Assembly: GCA_019413245.1 (NCBI GenBank)
Contig: DXNX01000141.1
Span: 1-6,454 of the forward strand
Source: Oscillospiraceae bacterium
GTDB lineage: Bacteria > Bacillota > Clostridia > Oscillospirales > Ruminococcaceae
Length of the DNA: 6,454 nucleotides
Direction: 5' to 3'
Shown here: positions 6,268 to 6,454 of the stretch, in pieces
Numbering within the stretch: position 1 is the first letter of the stretch
Layout: each line of letters begins with the position of its first letter
Made by a program: the position numbers and the translations under genes
Notes under the pieces: model-generated
The model's input: only the letters and a program-made list of their open reading frames with translations
The model's database searches: none
What the model was told of the DNA's origin: nothing

Positions 6268-6281
6268 CTTAGTTACCTAAG
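6268..6281. promoter_or_regulatory. Putative MarR operator at the marR promoter
   Basis: CTTAG-TTAC-CTAAG is a perfect 5-bp inverted repeat around a 4-bp centre. It overlaps the downstream edge of the -10 box (6280-6285) and the predicted transcript start near 6273, an ideal place for autorepression. It shares 12 of 13 bases with the site before the MATE gene. Binding by the adjacent MarR protein is inferred. Confidence 0.8.
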
Positions 6282-6308
6282 AATATTCCCTTGCACGCGA
6301 ATTGTCAA
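6280..6308 (-). promoter_or_regulatory. Sigma-70-type promoter of marR
   Basis: On the - strand a consensus -35 TTGACA (complement of 6303-6308) and a -10 TATTCT (complement of 6280-6285) are separated by exactly 17 nt. The -35 overlaps the TGA stop of the upstream dehydrogenase gene (6305-6307). The predicted start near 6273 gives a short leader of about 23 nt. Confidence 0.85.
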
Positions 6309-6454
6309 GGGTTTTCGATGGCCACCTTGATGACCTTGTCCCGCCGGTTCTCGAACAGGTCGTAGGCCTTTTCGATCTCTTTCAGCGGGAAGGTGTGGGT
6401 GATGAGGGCGGTGGTGTCGATCTTGCCCGCGGCGATGAGGTCCAGGGTCTCCCT
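6305..6454 (-). CDS. Zinc-type (MDR) alcohol dehydrogenase, C-terminal fragment (partial)
   Basis: Forty-nine codons and a TGA read inward from the right edge on the - strand; the rest of the gene is outside the window. The sequence (LDLIAAGKIDTTALITHTF, then PLKEIEKAYDLFENRRDKVI and KVAIENP) has the LIT-H-x-F-x-L-x-E-I-x-x-A-Y-x-x-F pattern at the C-terminus of medium-chain Zn-dependent alcohol/polyol dehydrogenases. These oxidise or reduce alcohols and aldehydes with NAD(P). The catalytic zinc ligands and Rossmann fold would lie in the missing part, so substrate and activity cannot be judged. It is co-directional with marR, ends 54 bp before it with no terminator between, and may partly read through into it. 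Confidence 0.85.
   Translation of the reverse strand, partial: RETLDLIAAGKIDTTALITHTFPLKEIEKAYDLFENRRDKVIKVAIENP

Overview
The window is 6.45 kb of uniformly GC-rich DNA. The genes have G/C-rich third codon positions and strong Shine-Dalgarno sites. Intrinsic terminators separate the transcription units. This, together with the gene types (a cytosolic zinc-ribbon/TM/SH3b protein, MepA-like MATE transporters and a MarR repressor), suggests a chromosomal segment of a high-GC gut Clostridia member, for example of the Oscillospiraceae (Faecalibacterium/Gemmiger-like). That taxonomic guess is inference; there is no rRNA or other marker here.

Left block, + strand (2-2840). The 3' end of an unidentified gene encodes an extremely acidic, low-complexity tail built from a degenerate 18-residue repeat. 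Its stop codon lies inside the Shine-Dalgarno region of the next gene, a 430-residue soluble P-loop ATPase of the VirD4/TrwB/TraD coupling-protein type. A third gene follows 25 bp later. It encodes an N-terminal zinc ribbon, an 18-bp/6-residue PAEPVR tandem repeat, one membrane helix, a Pro/Thr-rich linker and a C-terminal SH3b domain. A strong terminator ends the unit. The three genes look like one operon, and its purpose cannot be read from this window: no relaxase, pilus or other conjugation gene is visible.

Middle block (2868-5738). Two different MATE-family multidrug/cation antiporter genes face each other tail to tail, 53 bp apart, and share a bidirectional terminator. The first (+) has its own extended -10 promoter.

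Right block, - strand (5738-6454). The second MATE gene lies behind a MarR-family repressor gene. A near-identical 13-base TTAGTTWCCTAAG site sits upstream of both. At marR the site overlaps the -10 of a near-consensus promoter (TTGACA-17-TATTCT), which fits autorepression. At the MATE gene it sits just upstream of the RBS. A hairpin plus T-run between the two genes may attenuate read-through. The window ends with the C-terminal 49 residues of a zinc-type (MDR) alcohol dehydrogenase, whose stop codon is embedded in the marR -35 box.

The most interesting parts are the acidic-repeat/soluble VirD4-like ATPase/zinc-ribbon-SH3b cluster and the two-site MarR-MATE control region. I see nothing that proves a new system.
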